From assembly GCA_963693365.1 (NCBI GenBank), contig CAVNZM010000011.1:3658001-3722000 (forward strand): DNA of 64,000 bases. Reading direction: 5' to 3'. Positions 60,738-64,000 of the stretch are shown here, one piece after another. The translations under genes and the position numbers were made by a program. Position 1 is the first letter of the stretch. Every line of letters starts with the position of its first letter. The DNA comes from Amoebidium appalachense (taxonomy: Eukaryota; Ichthyosporea). The notes under the pieces are model-generated. The model did not search any database and had not been told where the DNA came from. It saw only the letters and a list, made by a program, of their open reading frames with translations.

Positions 60738-63291
60738 AGAGAGGGAGGGGGAGGGGGAGAGAGAGGGGGAAGGGGGGCGGGGGGAGGGGGAAGAGGGGGG
60801 GGGGGGGGGGGGGGAGGGGGGACATGGAGACAGGATGAAAGTGTATATGTTAGTAATGTGCATAAGTGTGAAAAAAAACATAATGTGACAAAAGCAAGAA
60901 CTTTAATACACAAACCGAACAACTGCACATGGACGAGGCCTTGTTCTTTGTTCTTTGTGTATGTGTGTGTGTGCGTGTGTGTAAGAGGGGGGGGGGGAGA
61001 GGGGGGAGGGGGGGTATTACATGTGTGCCAGCGTGTGTATCGTGCGTGAGTATACATGCAAGTGATGGGGAGTTGGAACCACCTACGTGGGTGTACGTGT
61101 GTGTGTGTGTATGTCTATGTGCGTGGGTGTACGTGTGTGTGTGTATGTCTATGTGAGTGGGTGTACGTGTGTGTGTGTATGTCTATGTGCGTGGGTGTAC
61201 GTGTGTGTGTGTATGTCTATGTGCGTGGGTGTACGTGTGTGTGTGTATGTCTATGTGCGTGGTGTACGTGTGTGTGTGTATGTCTATGTGCGTGGGTGTA
61301 CGTGTGTGTGTGTATGTCTATGTGCGTGGGTGTACGTGTGTGTGTGTATGTCTATGTGCGTGGTGTACGTGTGTGTGTGTATGTCTATGTGCGTGGGTGT
61401 ACGTGTGTGTGTGTATGTCTATGTGCGTGGGTGTACGTGTGTGTGTGTATGTCTATGTGCGTGGGTGTACGTGTGTGTGTGTATGTCTATGTGCGTGCAC
61501 GTGTACACATGTGTGTGGATGTGTATGTGCATCCGGGTTACTTTAGTATCGACACGTGCCACGACACCCGTTTGGTAGTGGGGAGTAGTGAACGAAGATT
61601 GGAGAGATGGGGGGCCCATCTCGGGGGATGGAAAGGGGGGGGGGGGGGGGGAGAGGGAGGGAGGGAGGGAGGGGAGGGGGGGGGGGGGGTGATGTATGCG
61701 TTAGAGGGTTGGAAATATGGAGGAGACAACAAAGAGCAACAACAAAGCGTCACAAAAGTGGGAAACCCGAAATCAAACAATTTAAGCGTGCAGGCAGAAG
61801 ACACTTGAACAGAGCCCATCATCAGGGGGGTTCCTATGCCTCCACAAAAGCATGGGTTTCGACTCTTTAACCTCTCGCGCCTGGTTCCCAACCCATGGGG
61901 GAGGGAGGGGGGTTTTGAATGCGGAACACGGTACAAAGTACGCATACACGACGAGAAGCATGGTGCAGGACACATGCAAAGGCAAACATTCAAGTATGCA
62001 ACATCAGCCATGTGCACAGTATGCGTCATAAGCAGAGCCCATCCTCAGGGAGGACCCAAGTCATCAATTGCGTCTGAGTTTCGACCCCTTAGCCCGCGTA
62101 TATAGGGGGCTTAGAGTGGGAAAGTTCCGGGGGGGGGGGGGAGGGGGGGGGGAGAGGTGCCATTATGACGAAGCAGAGTAGACCATGACCGCTACCAATT
62201 AAAGTAAAGTCCTTACTACAGACATTGCCATATCAAGAAATACCGAAATAGTCGTCACCCTATTATGTCTTACCTTAATATCATATATTAGTGTGGATCC
62301 TAGTGTTCTTCCAACACACCCACAAGGCCAAATAACTCCCAAATAACTCTGGTAGAAGAACTACCAATGTATCCTCCCTCTCCCGCCCCCCCCTCCCCCC
62401 TTTCCCGTTCATCTCCAGCCTGCCCACTCCCACAAACCAACATCCGCTCCCCTCCCTCCCTCCATGTCTCGGCACTTCCTGCAATAACTCCCCCCCCCCC
62501 CCCCCCCCCCCCTTGATCCCCATCCCTCCTAATCACTTTCCCTGACTTTTTTGACAATAAATGCCGCCCCTCTGCCCTTCTTTCGCAAGCAAAGACTTCA
62601 CACCCGTACACAAACGGAAAGTCGCAACTTATATATACAGAGTACACCTTTACGATGGTGTTCTTCTCTCTCATCCCCCATCCCCCATCCCTCCCCTCCC
62701 CCGGGGGGACTTATTTACGCAAAAAGACAACGTCAAAATGGCCATAGAACTTCAATGGAAGTGTGTGTGAAATGGTGCTAATAGTTCGAAAACGGCTCTG
62801 ATAGAAGACATGACATACCCTGCTGGTGTGATGGAAAACTTTCACCCGACACAACCATACCTCCCCCCCCCCCCCCCCCCCTCCTCCCCCAACACCCACA
62901 CCCACCATCACCATCACTCACACCCATCCCCCTCTCCCCCCCACTCCGCCCAGTCCCCCCCCTTTCCCCTTCCACCCCCCAACCAAACAGGCGCCAGGGA
63001 GTGGAGGGGGGGGAGAGGGAAGAAGAGGGGCGGAAAGGAAAAAAAGACAAGTTCACTCACCGTAGAGTTTGGCAGGGCACATGCTTTAAGCACATTTAAA
63101 GTGCCCTCGACGGCCGGCTTCACTACCTTATCCTCCTCCTTCTTTGAGACCAACACAAAGGGGCTGGCCGTGTGCATCACGTACGTGGCACCTTCAATGG
63201 CCTTTTCCCACCCAGAAGGTTCGAGAAGGTCTGCCACCACCAGGTCGAGTTCTAGGCCGGTTTGCTCGGCAACTGCACGCAGTGGTGCCAC
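57178..63291 (-). CDS. DFR/cinnamoyl-CoA-reductase-like extended SDR, 3' five exons (partial)
   Basis: Exons on the minus strand are 63291-63061, 60136-60026, 59357-59213, 58013-57790 and 57391-57178 (TAA). They encode ~307 residues of an extended short-chain dehydrogenase/reductase, a family that reduces carbonyls with NADPH. Visible marks are [44 protein letters not shown], the catalytic serine in VVLTSSMAS, the YTKSK (Y-x3-K) motif in [28 protein letters not shown] and [11 protein letters not shown]. The N-terminal Rossmann GxxGxxG exon is beyond the right edge. Splice phases agree except for exon 59213-59357, which has eight C (plus-strand G8, 59228-59235) where seven keep the frame into NDVQ. 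This is a homopolymer indel or a lesion. Family assignment is firm; the substrate (dihydroflavonol, cinnamoyl-CoA, methylglyoxal-like or other) cannot be read from sequence. Confidence 0.92.
59400..59900 (+). repeat. Minisatellite derived from an SDR exon boundary
   Basis: About seven diverged copies of GGTGTACGCATCCACCTTAAAGG at roughly 59486, 59530, 59590, 59720, 59772, 59826 and 59876. The same sequence is the acceptor plus first codons of the SDR exon ending at 59357. Units are separated by TGTTAGTGTATTGCTATTGG-type spacers. Confidence 0.85.
60267..60473 (-). repeat. Poly-C element subfamily 2, copy 1
   Basis: On the minus strand it reads ATGGGTTGGGAACC, AGAGTCGAAACCCATGC, GATGATGGGCTCTG, then CTAACGCATACATCA followed by a C-rich run. 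It is ~207 bp and differs from 61690-61896 at only a few bases. It is in the sense orientation of the SDR gene. Confidence 0.9.
61087..61494 (+). repeat. 34-bp minisatellite, twelve copies
   Basis: Units GTGGGTGTACGTGTGTGTGT plus GTATGTCTATGTGC run from 61087 to 61494, two of them one base shorter. It lies in the SDR intron. Open frames over it are artefacts. Confidence 0.95.
61690..61896 (-). repeat. Poly-C element subfamily 2, copy 2
   Basis: Near-identical to 60267-60473. It immediately abuts a copy of the other subfamily at 61896-62104, giving a composite unit on the minus strand with poly-C at both ends. Confidence 0.9.
61896..62104 (-). repeat. Poly-C element, long form
   Basis: On the minus strand it reads TATATACGCGGGCTAAGGGG, TGAGGATGGGCTCTGC, TGTTCCGCATTCAAAA, then C-run. 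It is closely similar to 31351-31567 in INTS4. It is in the sense orientation of the SDR gene. Confidence 0.9.
62105..63060. other. Remainder of the SDR intron
   Basis: No SDR exon is visible. 62370-62510 and 62650-62710 are CT/C-rich. 62735-62768 on the plus strand (TCAAAATGGCCATAGAACTT) resembles the start of the PAN-like gene at 43354 (TCAAAATGGCCGTGGAGTTA) and is followed after eight codons by TGA. Confidence 0.5.
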
Positions 63292-63595
63292 CTGTAAGCA
63301 GGGGAGATGGGGAGGGGGTGTTTGTGTGGGTGTTTGTGTGTGTGTTTGAGACAAGGGGGGGGGGGGGGGGGGGGACGGAGAGAGACAGATAGCAAGGATG
63401 TGGGGAGGGGGAGGGCAGGCGGGGGGAGGAGGGGGGTTGAGTTGGGAGGTGGTAGGTCGGGAGGTGAAGGGGTGCCGGGTAAGGGGTGGGTGTCTGTGTG
63501 TATGTGTTGGGGGTTGGGGGAGGGGGGGGGGGAGGGGGGAAGGGAAAGAGATATGTGGTTGGCATTTGGGGGTGGCAGAACAGGAAATGCAACTT

Positions 63596-63646
<51 letters not shown>

Positions 63647-63696
63647 TCCGGCATACACACAATTGGGCGGCAGGTAGGCCGGGGGAGGAGAGGGAG

Positions 63697-63731
<35 letters not shown>

Positions 63732-64000
63732 ACGCATGAGGCCATGGGAAGTACTGAGGGGACGACAAAAAGAACAAAATCAAGAAATCAGGTTTCACAC
63801 GAGAATTAACTTACACAGTGAATACAAGAGACAGTACGGAGCCCAAAGGCAGCTCTCATTAGGAATCGTTCCCTTGCCTTCACACAACCATGTCTTTTGA
63901 ATCCTCAGCTTCTAATTATCACGCGACATTCTCAACCCACACAGGAAGGGGAATGGGGAGCAGCAGGCCAAGAATAGGGAAAGCAGAAGCCGACAGAAGA
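63292..64000. other. Upstream intron of the SDR gene to the window edge
   Basis: Contains G-rich blocks (63350-63375, 63690-63730) and (TG)n at 63600-63642. No Rossmann-fold exon is seen, so the N-terminal coding part lies beyond 64000. Confidence 0.6.

Noticed and set aside
61056-61808. 250-residue Cys/Val frame
   Set aside because: Translation of the 34-bp TG-rich minisatellite.

Overview
This window is eukaryotic nuclear DNA. Genes are intron-rich with GT-AG splice sites, and both introns and intergenic DNA are crowded with microsatellites ((CA)n, (TG)n, (GA)n) and very long poly-C/poly-G runs, the longest being 69 C. The protein content fits a holozoan, most likely an invertebrate animal or a close unicellular relative. 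The reasons are a full-length Integrator subunit 4 close to the animal protein, an animal-type thymidylate synthase C-terminus, a secreted PAN/apple-like protein ending in a hevein-like cysteine domain, and a minor-spliceosome (U12) intron. No species is named; this is an inference.

Layout. 457-1393 (+): last two exons of thymidylate synthase. 5021-5752 (-): an intronless gene encoding only a cullin N-terminal region. 6803-8036 (-): two candidate exons of an unrecognised cysteine-containing protein, lying among repeats. 12681-14807 (+): an intronless 708-residue secreted, extremely acidic protein built from ~61-residue repeats separated by RRRR sites. 16312-41088 (+): the complete Integrator complex subunit 4 gene, reconstructed here as 28 exons (~977 aa). 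43359-55479 (+): a multi-exon secreted protein of tandem cysteine modules with micro-exon linkers, carrying many frame breaks. 57178-63291 (-): five exons of a DFR/cinnamoyl-CoA-reductase-like SDR whose 5' end lies outside the window.

The genes do not form a pathway; this is an ordinary eukaryotic neighbourhood. INTS4 acts in snRNA 3'-end processing and transcription attenuation, thymidylate synthase in dTMP synthesis, the SDR in NADP-dependent reduction of small carbonyls, and two genes make secreted products.

The most notable signals are as follows. (1) An AT-AC U12-type intron in INTS4 whose removal restores the conserved reading exactly. (2) The repetitive tetrabasic acidic precursor. 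(3) A family of short dispersed elements ending in GCATTCAA plus poly-C, always in the sense direction of the host gene. (4) A recurrent intron layout with (GT)n/G-rich sequence near the donor and (CA)n/C-rich sequence near the acceptor, so that intron ends are complementary. (5) A minisatellite that reproduces the neighbouring exon boundary in the SDR gene. Several conserved exons contain one-base indels, mostly in homopolymers. These may be sequencing errors or real lesions.
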